This document shows, in pieces, positions 1 to 5,584 of a DNA stretch of 5,706 nucleotides. A program made the position numbers and the translations under genes. The notes beneath the pieces were generated by a model. The model had not been told where the DNA came from, did no database searches, and was given only the letters and a program-made list of their open reading frames with translations. Position 1 is the first letter of the stretch. The number at the start of each line of letters is the position of its first letter. The DNA comes from Erythrobacter sp. UBA2510 (lineage in GTDB: Bacteria; Pseudomonadota; Alphaproteobacteria; Sphingomonadales; Sphingomonadaceae): positions 3,680-9,385 of the forward strand of contig DDNW01000072.1 in assembly GCA_002341345.1 (NCBI GenBank), given 5' to 3'.

Positions 1-614
1 ATGAGCCGATCGATCCGGTGCGCTATCTCGCCAATCGCAGCTCAGGCAAGCAGGGCTTTGCCATCGCCGCCGCCGCTGCTGCTGCCGGTGCGCAGGTCAC
101 GTTGGTAACGGGGCCGGTAAACCTCGAAACGCCGCTTGGCGTCGACCGCGTCGATGTCGAGAGTGCCGAGGAAATGGCTGCCGCAGTCAAGGCCGCGCTG
201 CCGGTCGATTGCGCGATCATGGCCGCTGCCGTGGCCGACTGGCGTCCGCGCGATTACAAGGGCGAGAAGATCAAGAAGCGCGGCTCCGCTCCGCCGGCGC
301 TGATGCTGACCGAGAACCCCGATATCCTCGCGCGCACCGCTGCCAGCCCCGAACGTCCGGGCCTGCTGATCGGCTTTGCCGCCGAGACCGAGCATGTGGT
401 CGAGAACGCCAAGAAGAAGCGCAAGAGCAAGGGCGTCGACTGGATTGTCGCCAACGACGTCTCGGGTGACGTGATGGGCGGCGACAACAACAGGGTGCAT
501 ATCGTGCGCGAGAAGAAGGTCGATGAGTGGGAGGCGATGACCAAGCAGGACGTGGCCATGCGGCTGGTGCTCGAAGTGGCGGACAAGCTGAAGACGGTGA
601 AGGCGAATGCCTGA
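1..614 (+). CDS. coaBC: Bifunctional phosphopantothenoylcysteine decarboxylase/synthetase, C-terminal CoaB part (5' truncated)
   Basis: This is the 3' part of CoaBC (Dfp), which makes 4'-phosphopantetheine for coenzyme A. The visible 203 residues (first full codon at 3) are the CoaB synthetase domain, which joins cysteine to phosphopantothenate using CTP. The sequence opens with [18 protein letters not shown], the conserved CoaB nucleotide-binding segment; its Arg and Asn match the residues called R206 and N210 in E. coli. Next come IMAAAVADW, the lysine motif KIKK (visible residues 89-92), [25 protein letters not shown] and [10 protein letters not shown], in the usual family order. The GTG at 18 is an internal Val codon, not a start, because the conserved motif continues upstream of it to the window edge. 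The N-terminal flavin-dependent decarboxylase domain should lie to the left. The stop overlaps the dut start by 8 bases, suggesting translational coupling. The dfp-dut pairing is also known from E. coli. Confidence 0.96.
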   Translation, partial: EPIDPVRYLANRSSGKQGFAIAAAAAAAGAQVTLVTGPVNLETPLGVDRVDVESAEEMAAAVKAALPVDCAIMAAAVADWRPRDYKGEKIKKRGSAPPALMLTENPDILARTAASPERPGLLIGFAAETEHVVENAKKKRKSKGVDWIVANDVSGDVMGGDNNRVHIVREKKVDEWEAMTKQDVAMRLVLEVADKLKTVKANA

Positions 615-1065
615 GCCTGTCGCGGTGCAGCTGAAACGGCTGCCGCATGGAGAAGGTCTGCCGGTTCCTGCCTATGCCACCAACGGCGCGGCAGGCATGG
701 ACGTGGTCTCCGCCGAGGACGTTACGCTGCCTGCCGGTTGCCGCTATCCGGTGGCGACCGGTTTCGCGATGGCGATACCATATGGTTATGAGGTGCAGGT
801 GCGCCCGCGCTCTGGCCTTGCGCTCAAGCACGGAATCACGCTGCCCAACACGCCCGGCACGATCGATTCGGACTATCGCGGCGAGTTGAAAGTGATCCTG
901 ATCAACCTCGGAACCGAGGACTTTGTCATCGCACGCGGCGACCGGATCGCGCAGCTGGTACTGGCGCCGGTGACGCTGGCGGCGTGGGACGAGGTGGGTG
1001 AGCTGGGCGATACCGCGCGCGGGAGCGGCGGGTTCGGCTCGACCGGCGGCCACGCGAAGCTCTAG
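607..1065 (+). CDS. dut: Deoxyuridine 5'-triphosphate nucleotidohydrolase (dUTPase)
   Basis: Cytosolic dUTPase hydrolyses dUTP to dUMP and pyrophosphate. This keeps uracil out of DNA and supplies dUMP for thymidylate synthesis. All five motifs of the trimeric family are present in order: [12 protein letters not shown] (motif 1), [12 protein letters not shown] (motif 2), [13 protein letters not shown] with the water-activating Asp and the base-stacking Tyr (motif 3), [13 protein letters not shown] (motif 4) and the glycine-rich C-terminal arm [10 protein letters not shown] (motif 5). The length of 152 residues is normal, so the protein looks complete and active. The ATG lies inside the last codons of coaBC, so the two genes are probably cotranscribed and coupled. 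No separate promoter is evident within coaBC. The gene converges on the DUF4136 gene, with 60 bases between the two stop codons. Confidence 0.97.
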   Translation: MPEPVAVQLKRLPHGEGLPVPAYATNGAAGMDVVSAEDVTLPAGCRYPVATGFAMAIPYGYEVQVRPRSGLALKHGITLPNTPGTIDSDYRGELKVILINLGTEDFVIARGDRIAQLVLAPVTLAAWDEVGELGDTARGSGGFGSTGGHAKL

Positions 1066-1099
1066 GAAAGCAAGAGGCGGAGCTTTGCGGCCCCGCCTC
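1066..1099 (-). terminator. Hairpin terminator between convergent dut and DUF4136 genes
   Basis: A 7-bp GC-rich stem, GAGGCGG (1074-1080) with CCGCCTC (1093-1099), encloses a 12-base loop in which two further GC pairs can form. Read on the minus strand it is followed by TTGCTTTC, a weak T-rich tract, so it fits the lipoprotein gene whose stop lies about 26 bases before it. On the plus strand the stem is followed by GCCAAAATC with no T run. For dut it may therefore act only as a 3'-end stabilising hairpin or a Rho-assisted stop. Confidence 0.6.
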
Positions 1100-1125
1100 G
1101 CCAAAATCTGTGGCGGACTTTCGTC

Positions 1126-1818
1126 CTACTTTTCGTTCTTCTTCACCGGCTGATCTTCTGGTGCAATCGAGATCCGCAATGTCTCGCCGGAATTGCCGGG
1201 GAAGTCGGTGAACATCGCCTCGACCAGGTTGGGCACCAGATATTGCAGGCGGTTGGAGGTGGAGGCGGCCTCGGCCTTGCCCTCGAACAGGCGCTGTCCG
1301 GTCGCGGCGTCGTCGATCTTCAGGTCGATCCCGCTGGTGTAGACGGTGTAGCTGTCATAGCCGCCGTCGAAGAACGGGTCGTACCAGCCATAGCCCCAGG
1401 CGCGCGACGGGTAATAGCCCAGACGCGGGCGGTAGTAATAGGGGCGATAGCCGTACCACGAGCTGTAGAACGGATCGTGGCCAAAGCTGGAGCTGCGGAC
1501 CTTTTCGCGGCCTTCATCGACGCCATAGTCAAAGCGGACCAGCAGCGTCGCCTCTTCGGGCGAAGCAGCCTGCGTATAGCCCAGCTTCTCCATCTGCTCT
1601 TCCACCCGGTCGGCATAGAGCGCGAATTCGAGCCCGCCCGCCAGCGCCGGATCGTCGGCGACGACCGCGAAGCTCTGGCCCTGCGGTGCAGGCAGCTGGC
1701 TTTCGAAGCGCGACACGTCCGCGCGGAACGGCGTGGCGCAGGCGGCCAGACCGGTCGCGATCAGCAGCGGTGCGGCGGCCAGTTTGAAAAGGCGGGAAAT
1801 GGAGCGAATGGCTGTCAT
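1126..1818 (-). CDS. DUF4136 domain-containing predicted lipoprotein, tyrosine-rich
   Basis: Predicted lipoprotein of 230 residues with no known biochemical function. Residues 1-27 form a type II signal peptide: basic start, hydrophobic stretch (LAAAPLLIATG) and lipobox LAAC with the acceptor Cys27. Residue 28 is Ala, not Asp, which fits outer-membrane delivery by Lol if E. coli rules hold. The body resembles the DUF4136 family, with FRADVSRFE, QGQSFAVVADDP, LEFALYADRVEEQMEKLGY and ATLLVRFDYGVDEGREKVRSSS. Residues 112-160 are strikingly aromatic (13 Tyr, 3 Trp and 4 Phe in 49). The last part (about 163-218) returns to DUF4136-like sequence (GIDLKIDDAATGQRLFEGKAEA), and the C-terminal tail is charged. 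The ATG at 1818 was preferred to a TTG at 1851 because it gives a normal signal peptide and has GGAAGAGA ending 9 bases upstream. The gene stands alone, with its own candidate promoter and terminator. The DUF4136 assignment is from recalled family resemblance. Confidence 0.88.
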   Translation of the reverse strand: MTAIRSISRLFKLAAAPLLIATGLAACATPFRADVSRFESQLPAPQGQSFAVVADDPALAGGLEFALYADRVEEQMEKLGYTQAASPEEATLLVRFDYGVDEGREKVRSSSFGHDPFYSSWYGYRPYYYRPRLGYYPSRAWGYGWYDPFFDGGYDSYTVYTSGIDLKIDDAATGQRLFEGKAEAASTSNRLQYLVPNLVEAMFTDFPGNSGETLRISIAPEDQPVKKNEK

Positions 1819-1913
1819 GATCTCTATTCTCTTCCCAGAACGTGCCGACAATGGCCCGTGCCTGTGTGACCCGAAACGCCGAACGAGGAGGCTGGTCCTT
1901 GCGCGCGCCCGGT

Positions 1914-1942
1914 ATTGTCTACGATGACCCGTGCACTAGCAA
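1914..1942 (-). promoter_or_regulatory. Candidate sigma70-type promoter of the DUF4136 lipoprotein gene
   Basis: On the minus strand, TTGCTA (1942-1937) and GACAAT (1919-1914) are separated by exactly 17 bases. Each matches the -35 or -10 consensus at four of six positions. The predicted start near 1907 would leave a leader of about 90 bases before the ATG at 1818. It is the best pair I found in this gap, but the element scores are modest and the spacing alone could arise by chance. Confidence 0.4.
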
Positions 1943-1950
1943 GGGCGGGG

Positions 1951-1979
1951 TGAACCGTTCTTGAACCATGCGAAACGGT
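1951..1979. repeat. Short direct and inverted repeats upstream of the lipoprotein promoter
   Basis: TGAACC occurs at 1951-1956 and again at 1962-1967, 11 bases apart (about one helical turn). ACCGTT (1954-1959) is also inverted as AACGGT (1974-1979). The cluster lies just upstream of the candidate -35 element on the minus strand, where an activator could bind. No known regulator motif was recognised, so the role is inference only. Confidence 0.3.
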
Positions 1980-1989
1980 CTGCTTGCTG

Positions 1990-2014
1990 AAAAAGCGCCC
2001 GACTAAGGGCGCTT
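1990..2014 (-). terminator. Rho-independent terminator of the secB-murJ-trpS operon
   Basis: A perfect 8-bp stem, AAGCGCCC (1993-2000) with GGGCGCTT (2007-2014), has a 6-base loop (2001-2006). On the minus strand the GC-rich arm runs directly into five consecutive T residues (1994-1990). The hairpin starts 11 bases beyond the trpS stop codon, the classic position and form of an intrinsic terminator. It marks the end of the minus-strand operon and separates it from the lipoprotein gene, which reads in the same direction and has its own candidate promoter. Confidence 0.88.
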
Positions 2015-2025
2015 GGCCGTACTTC

Positions 2026-3048
2026 TCAGGGCCTGCCCCGAACCAGCCCGAGCGCTTCGTAAGCGGCGTCGAGCGTCGGGGCGGCCAGTTCGCGGGCCAG
2101 CAGCGCGCCGCGCGCGAGAATCGCGTCGAGCATCTCGCGGTCGTCCTTCAGTTCCACGAAACGTCCGCGGATCGGGCCGAGCACCTCGACCATCTTTTCG
2201 GCCAGCGCGGGCTTGAACGCACCAAAGCCCTGCCCGCCGTATTCGGCCAGCACGGCCTCGGGCGTGGAGCCGTCGAGCGCCGCATAGATGGCGACAAGGT
2301 TCAGGGCCTCGGCGCGACCTTCCAGCCCATCAAGCTCGCTCGGCAGCGGTTCGGGGTCGGTGCGCGCCTTGCGGACCTTCTGCGCCATGGTATCGGCATC
2401 GTCGGTCAGGTTGATGCGGCTCATGTCGGAGGGGTCGGACTTGCTCATCTTGGCGCTACCGTCGCGCAGGGACATGATCCGCGCCGCATCCGGCGGGCTG
2501 ATCGGTTCGGGAAGGGTAAAGATGGCCGTGTCTGCAGAAGCGAAATCGTGGTTGAACTTGGTCGCGATGTCGCGCGCCAGCTCCAGGTGCTGCTTCTGGT
2601 CCTCGCCCACGGGCACGTGGGTAGCCTGATAAATCAGTACGTCCGCAGCCTGCAGGACGGGATAGGTGAACAGCGCGGCGCTCGCGCCCTCGCGGTTCTT
2701 GCCCGACTTGTCCTTGAACTGGGTCATGCGATTCAGCCAGCCCATTCGCGCCGTGCCATTGAGCAGCCATTGCAGCTCCGCATGGGCAGGCACTTGCGCC
2801 TGGTTGAACAGGATGGACCGCTGCGGATCGATCCCGCAGGCCACCAGTGCTGCGGCCATTTCCAGTGTCGCGCGACGCAGCTCTGCCGGTTCGTGCGGCA
2901 TGGAGATGGCGTGAAGATCGGCGAGGAAAAACAGGCAGTCACTGTCCTTCGGCAGCTCGTCCTGCATTCGCACCCAGTTGCGGATGGCACCGAGATAATT
3001 CCCGAGATGGAGATTGCCTGTCGGCTGGATTCCGGAAACGACGCGCAT
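2026..3048 (-). CDS. trpS: Tryptophanyl-tRNA synthetase
   Basis: Class I aminoacyl-tRNA synthetase that charges tRNA-Trp with tryptophan using ATP in the cytosol. The N-terminus RVVSGIQPTGNLHLGNYLGA carries the TrpRS form of the HIGH motif (LHLGN, residues 13-17). The second ATP-binding signature is AKMSKSDPSD, with KMSKS at residues 200-204. Other family segments are FFLADLHAIS (40-49), ARMGWLNRMTQFKDK (about 100-114), TYPVLQAADVLIYQATHVPVGEDQKQHLELARD (128-160) and a helical C-terminal domain that should recognise the anticodon. The length of 340 residues is normal for bacterial TrpRS. The ATG at 3048 begins eight bases after the murJ stop and has a good Shine-Dalgarno AAGGA. It is the last gene of the operon and is followed by a strong terminator. 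No Trp-codon leader or T-box-like element is visible before it, so expression probably follows the upstream genes. Confidence 0.97.
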   Translation of the reverse strand: MRVVSGIQPTGNLHLGNYLGAIRNWVRMQDELPKDSDCLFFLADLHAISMPHEPAELRRATLEMAAALVACGIDPQRSILFNQAQVPAHAELQWLLNGTARMGWLNRMTQFKDKSGKNREGASAALFTYPVLQAADVLIYQATHVPVGEDQKQHLELARDIATKFNHDFASADTAIFTLPEPISPPDAARIMSLRDGSAKMSKSDPSDMSRINLTDDADTMAQKVRKARTDPEPLPSELDGLEGRAEALNLVAIYAALDGSTPEAVLAEYGGQGFGAFKPALAEKMVEVLGPIRGRFVELKDDREMLDAILARGALLARELAAPTLDAAYEALGLVRGRP

Positions 3049-3059
3049 GGTGATCCTTA
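3049..3059 (-). promoter_or_regulatory. trpS ribosome binding site overlapping the murJ stop codon
   Basis: On the minus strand the junction reads TAAGGATCACC followed by ATG. The murJ stop codon TAA (3059-3057) shares bases with the Shine-Dalgarno AAGGA (3058-3054), which ends 5 bases before the trpS start. Ribosomes finishing murJ would therefore sit on the trpS initiation site. This supports cotranscription and possibly coupled translation, and confirms the ATG at 3048 as the start. Confidence 0.75.
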
Positions 3060-4658
3060 TGCTTCTGGGCCGGATGCGGCAGGTGCGACCGGGCGCTTGC
3101 GCCGTAGCTGCGCAATAAGGTCCTTGTCGAGGGCACCGACCACGAAGGCGGCGGCGAAGAAGGCGACCGCGCCTGCGCCGACCAGCACGCTTAGCGACCA
3201 GATGCGCGAGAAGGCCTCGCCGCGCCAGAACGGTTCAAACAACGGGGTCAGCCACAACAGCAGTGCCGCCATGACCGCCGTCGCGACGATTTGCCTCGCG
3301 ATGCGTCCGGCCAGCTTCGCGGAGAAGTGGAACCAGCCGCGGATCTGCAGGATGGTATAGAGCGTGGCGACATTGAGCGTCGCGGTAAACGCCGTCGCCC
3401 CCGCCAGCCCGACAATGCCGTAACGCGGCACAACGTAGAAGTTGATCGCGATGTTCACGATCAGCGCGCCCGCCGCCACGAACACGGGCGTACGCATGTC
3501 CTCGCGGCTGAAGTAAGCGGGCTGGAACACCTTGATCATGACATAGGCAGGCAGGCCCGCGACCAGCGCGATCACGATATTGCCCATGATCGCGGTGTCC
3601 TGCGGGGTCATCTTTCCGCCCTGGAAAATGCCGGTCGAGAAGGCCTCGGCGCAGATCGCCAGCGCCACCGCCGAGGGCAGGCACAGCAGCATGGCAATCT
3701 CGATCGCATTGGCTTGCAGGCGCTGCGCCTCGCCCTTGTTGTCCGACTGGATGTGCCGCGCCAGCATGGGCAGGATCGCCGTGCCCAGTGCGATGCCGAA
3801 AATGCCCAGTGGCATCTGGTTCAGCCGGTCGGCATATTTGAGCAGCGAGAGCGAGCCCTGCGGCAGGCTGGTGGCGAAGAACGTGTCGACCAACTGGCTG
3901 ATCTGGTAGATTCCGGCCCCGAAGGTCGCGGGCAGGATCAGCATGCCGAGCCGTTTCACGTCGGGCGTGAAGCGCGGCGCGGTTACCTTCAGGTGCACAC
4001 CTGCGCGGCGTACGGCCCACCACATGTAGAGCAGCTGCGCCAATCCGGCGAAGGCCAGCGAGATCGCCAGCGCCCAGGCCACGATGCGGTCGTCTCCATC
4101 GGGCCCGCGCAGCTGCCAGCCCACGATGATCCCGGTGATCATCACGATATTGAGCAGTACCGGCACGAAGGCCCCGGGGGCGAATTTGGAGCGGGCGTTG
4201 AGAAGGCCGGAAAGCATGGCAACGAGGCTCACCAGCGCCAGATAGGGGAAGGTCGTGCGGCTGAGCATGACTGACAGCTCGAACTTGCCGGGCACGTCCT
4301 GATACTCGCGCGCCAGCAGCCATACGATCCCGCCCATACCCACCATGCACAGCGCCGAAAAGCCCAGCAGCACCCAGATGAAGACTGACAGAACATCGCT
4401 GGCGAAGTGGTCGGCGGCGTCCTGCCCGCCATCCTCGGCATGCAGGCGGCGCGTGTACATCGGCACGAAGGCGACCGAGAACGCCCCCTCCGCGAACAGG
4501 CGGCGGAAGGTATTGGGCAGGGTGAAGGCGAGCTGCCAGGCGTCGGCGGCCAGACCGGCGCCAAGGGCGCGGGCCAGCAGCATGTCGCGGGCAAAGCCGA
4601 ATATCCGGCTAAGCAGCGTCAGCGAGCCGATCGTGCCCACATTGCGGACAAGACTCAT
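3057..4658 (-). CDS. murJ: Lipid II flippase MurJ (MviN family)
   Basis: Polytopic inner-membrane protein of the MOP superfamily. It flips the lipid-linked peptidoglycan precursor lipid II to the periplasmic face. The 533 residues form a long series of hydrophobic segments consistent with about 14 membrane helices. The N-terminus reads SLVRNVGTIGSLTLLSRIFGFARD, and the charged residues shown to matter in E. coli MurJ sit at the same positions here: Arg18, Arg24, Asp39, Arg52 and Glu57 (within NTFRRLFAEGAFSVAFVP). The YADRLNQMPLGIFGIALGTAILP segment (275-297) holds Asp277 and Arg278, matching the central-cavity pair near 269-270 in E. coli. The cytosolic C-terminal tail is basic (LRRKRPVAP). 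The gene starts 39 bases after secB and ends 8 bases before trpS. No strong Shine-Dalgarno precedes the ATG at 4658, but the N-terminal alignment with known MurJ supports that start. It looks intact and is probably essential. Confidence 0.97.
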   Translation of the reverse strand: MSLVRNVGTIGSLTLLSRIFGFARDMLLARALGAGLAADAWQLAFTLPNTFRRLFAEGAFSVAFVPMYTRRLHAEDGGQDAADHFASDVLSVFIWVLLGFSALCMVGMGGIVWLLAREYQDVPGKFELSVMLSRTTFPYLALVSLVAMLSGLLNARSKFAPGAFVPVLLNIVMITGIIVGWQLRGPDGDDRIVAWALAISLAFAGLAQLLYMWWAVRRAGVHLKVTAPRFTPDVKRLGMLILPATFGAGIYQISQLVDTFFATSLPQGSLSLLKYADRLNQMPLGIFGIALGTAILPMLARHIQSDNKGEAQRLQANAIEIAMLLCLPSAVALAICAEAFSTGIFQGGKMTPQDTAIMGNIVIALVAGLPAYVMIKVFQPAYFSREDMRTPVFVAAGALIVNIAINFYVVPRYGIVGLAGATAFTATLNVATLYTILQIRGWFHFSAKLAGRIARQIVATAVMAALLLWLTPLFEPFWRGEAFSRIWSLSVLVGAGAVAFFAAAFVVGALDKDLIAQLRRKRPVAPAASGPEA

Positions 4659-4697
4659 GTTGTCACTGTCAGCCGACGGTCCGACCGATCCCGACCA

Positions 4698-5228
4698 TCA
4701 ATGCCCCTCGCCGGTGGGTGGCGTGCCCTGTGCGGCGGCGTCCTGTGCCTGCTGGCGCTGGCGCAGGTTCTGGACATACAGGCCATTGAAGTCGATCGGG
4801 TCGAGCAGCAACGGAGCGAAGCCGGCATCGCGCACCGCGTCCGCAATGATGCGGCGGGCGAAGGGGAACAGGATACGCGGCGCCTCGGCGAAGGAGAAGG
4901 CGTGGCGCTGCTCTTCGGGCATGTTGCGCATGCCGACGAGGCCGCAGAACGACAGCTCGACGATATAGGCGACCCCCTGTTCGGCCTTTGCCGTGGCTGC
5001 GATCTTCAGCTCGACCTCGGTTATCTCGTCATTGATCTGGCGCGCGCCGATGTTGAACTGCACGTCCATGTCGGGCTGCGAGTTCCACTGGAAGCTTTCG
5101 GGCGCCTTGGGATTCTCGACCGAGAGATCCTTCACATATTGCGAGATGATGCCCGCCACCGGCTGGGTGTCGGCACCATTGCCGGGCTGCGGGTTGAGGT
5201 TGGTGAGGACGTCGCCTTCTTCGGCCAT
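4698..5228 (-). CDS. secB: Protein-export chaperone SecB
   Basis: Cytosolic tetrameric chaperone that keeps presecretory proteins unfolded and delivers them to SecA. The protein is 176 residues. Family signatures are ISQYVKDLSVENPKAP (28-43), QPDMDVQFNIGAR (51-63), a beta-strand core VELKIAATA / YIVELSFCGLVG (about 72-99), and FPFARRIIADAVRDAGFAPLLLDPIDFNGLY (121-151). A Gln/Ala-rich tail follows. The ATG at 5228 was chosen because the open frame upstream to 5402 encodes only Arg/Pro-rich sequence unlike SecB and lies between the candidate promoter and the gene. The Shine-Dalgarno before 5228 is poor (CGAAAG about 10 bases upstream). It is the first gene of the secB-murJ-trpS cluster. Its promoter is predicted about 165 bases upstream, leaving a long structured leader. 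SecB typically serves outer-membrane and periplasmic proteins, which fits a neighbour in envelope synthesis. Confidence 0.96.
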   Translation of the reverse strand: MAEEGDVLTNLNPQPGNGADTQPVAGIISQYVKDLSVENPKAPESFQWNSQPDMDVQFNIGARQINDEITEVELKIAATAKAEQGVAYIVELSFCGLVGMRNMPEEQRHAFSFAEAPRILFPFARRIIADAVRDAGFAPLLLDPIDFNGLYVQNLRQRQQAQDAAAQGTPPTGEGH

Positions 5229-5248
5229 GATCGACAATACTTTCGGCT

Positions 5249-5328
5249 GTGTGGGGCGCCGGTTGCGGCGCACACGGTAAATGCGAAGTGGCGCGGTTAG
5301 CACCGCCGTCGCGCGCCCGCAACTTCGC
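5249..5328 (-). promoter_or_regulatory. Structured secB leader with competing stems
   Basis: Three pairings are visible in the predicted secB leader RNA. (A) GTGTG-CGCCG (5275-5266) pairs with CGGCG-CACAC (5261-5257 and 5253-5249), giving ten pairs around a CAAC loop with a CCC bulge, ending about 20 bases before the start codon. (B) GTTGCGG (5323-5317) is complementary to CCGCAAC (5268-5262). (C) GCGAAGT (5328-5322) is complementary to ACTTCGC (5289-5283), with a small inner hairpin GCGGT-N4-ACCGC (5306-5293). Stem B uses the loop and one arm of A and shares two bases with C, so B excludes both. The pairings are seen directly; a regulatory role is inference, and GC-rich DNA makes chance complementarity common. 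Confidence 0.35.
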
Positions 5329-5375
5329 CATTGCAAGGGGCGAGTGCAAGGGGCAAGCCTGCGCCATTGCAGGGC
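5326..5375. repeat. Clustered short direct repeats in the secB leader
   Basis: CGCCATTGCA occurs perfectly at 5326-5335 and 5362-5371, 36 bases apart. TGCAAGGGGC occurs perfectly at 5332-5341 and 5345-5354, 13 bases apart, with a degenerate third copy TGCAGGGC at 5368-5375. The repeats interlock and lie just downstream of the predicted secB transcription start near 5394. They could be protein-binding sites or the result of local duplication. Confidence 0.55.
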
Positions 5376-5400
5376 CGTCGCGATGCCGGGCGGGGCTCGC

Positions 5401-5429
5401 ATTTTAGCGAAACGGGCTCAAACAGGCAA
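5401..5429 (-). promoter_or_regulatory. Candidate sigma70-type promoter of secB-murJ-trpS
   Basis: On the minus strand TTGCCT (5429-5424) and TAAAAT (5406-5401) are separated by exactly 17 bases. The -10 matches consensus at five of six positions and the -35 at four. The predicted start is near 5394, giving a leader of about 165 bases to the secB ATG. This is the strongest promoter-like pair in the window, and no better one lies closer to secB. Confidence 0.6.
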
Positions 5430-5458
5430 AAAAGCGGCTTAATCTGCGGTAAAGCCAC
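5428..5458 (-). terminator. Terminator-like hairpin just upstream of the secB promoter
   Basis: Read on the minus strand, GTGGCTT (5458-5452) and AAGCCGC (5440-5434) form seven pairs including one U-G wobble. They enclose an 11-base loop, followed directly by six T residues (5433-5428). The form fits an intrinsic terminator, but no gene is known to end here and the T run overlaps the secB -35 element. It may shield the secB promoter from transcription antisense to timA, or may be coincidental AT-rich promoter sequence. Confidence 0.35.
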
Positions 5459-5468
5459 GGTTGTTCAT

Positions 5469-5497
5469 TTGTATTTGCGCACTATCTGGGTCACAAT
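5469..5497 (+). promoter_or_regulatory. Weak candidate promoter of the timA-like gene
   Basis: TTGTAT (5469-5474) and CACAAT (5492-5497) are separated by 17 bases. The -35 matches three and the -10 four consensus positions. It would start transcription near 5504, about 80 bases before the GTG start. An inverted repeat, ATTTGC (5473-5478) with GCAAAT (5498-5503), flanks the -10 element and could be an operator. Support is limited to position and spacing. Confidence 0.25.
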
Positions 5498-5584
5498 GCA
5501 AATTTACGGGCATGCCAGTGGGCCACCGACCCATCGACACGAATCGGGAAACGCCCAGCAACCCAGTAAACGGGACAAGACCAA

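Larger units (their letters stand above)
5229..5584. other. Divergent secB/timA intergenic regulatory region
   Basis: This 356-base stretch contains no convincing gene on either strand. The part next to secB (5229-5394) is GC-rich with inverted and direct repeats and would form the secB mRNA leader. The part at 5400-5510 is clearly more AT-rich and holds the candidate secB promoter, a terminator-like hairpin and a weaker candidate timA promoter. The last ~75 bases before timA are unremarkable and lack a strong ribosome binding site. In many alphaproteobacteria a small fxsA gene lies near secB and timA; none is seen here. Confidence 0.7.

Noticed and set aside
18..614. GTG at 18 as the start of a short CoaB protein
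   Set aside because: The conserved CoaB motif continues upstream in frame (EPIDP before the Val), so the gene simply begins outside the window.
271..1104. Minus-strand open frame of 277 codons
   Set aside because: It is antisense to coaBC and dut, both of which have unmistakable family motifs; the frame is Arg/Pro/Ser-rich.
1115..1126. Small GGAC-TTTC-GTCC hairpin downstream of dut
   Set aside because: The stem is only 4 bp and runs into the opposite gene's stop codon, too weak to call a terminator.
1819..1851. TTG at 1851 as start of the DUF4136 protein
   Set aside because: It adds 11 charged residues ahead of a well-formed lipoprotein signal peptide that starts with an ATG at 1818.
1243..1869. 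Plus-strand open frame of 208 codons
   Set aside because: It is antisense to the DUF4136 gene and no domain is recognisable.
1870..1910. EcfG-like promoter (GGACC ... CGTT, minus strand) before the lipoprotein gene
   Set aside because: The -35 is imperfect and the spacing is 15 bases, not the usual 16-17, so it does not stand above chance.
1984..3360. Long plus-strand open frame of 458 codons
   Set aside because: It is antisense to trpS and the end of murJ, starts with TTG, lacks a recognisable domain, and is explained by high-GC codon usage on the opposite strand.
4407..5300. Plus-strand open frame of 297 codons
   Set aside because: It is antisense to murJ and secB, with Arg/Gly/Ala-rich low-information sequence typical of a shadow frame.
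5229..5402. A 58-residue N-terminal extension of SecB starting at 5402
   Set aside because: The extension is Arg/Pro-rich, unlike any SecB N-terminus, its LQWR repeat merely reflects DNA repeats, and it would begin inside the candidate promoter. The ATG at 5228 gives a normal SecB.
5468..5496. Second minus-strand promoter pair, TTGTGA-N17-TACAAA
   Set aside because: Both elements match at only four positions, and the transcript would start directly before a terminator-like hairpin; the pair is likely a by-product of the AT-rich region.
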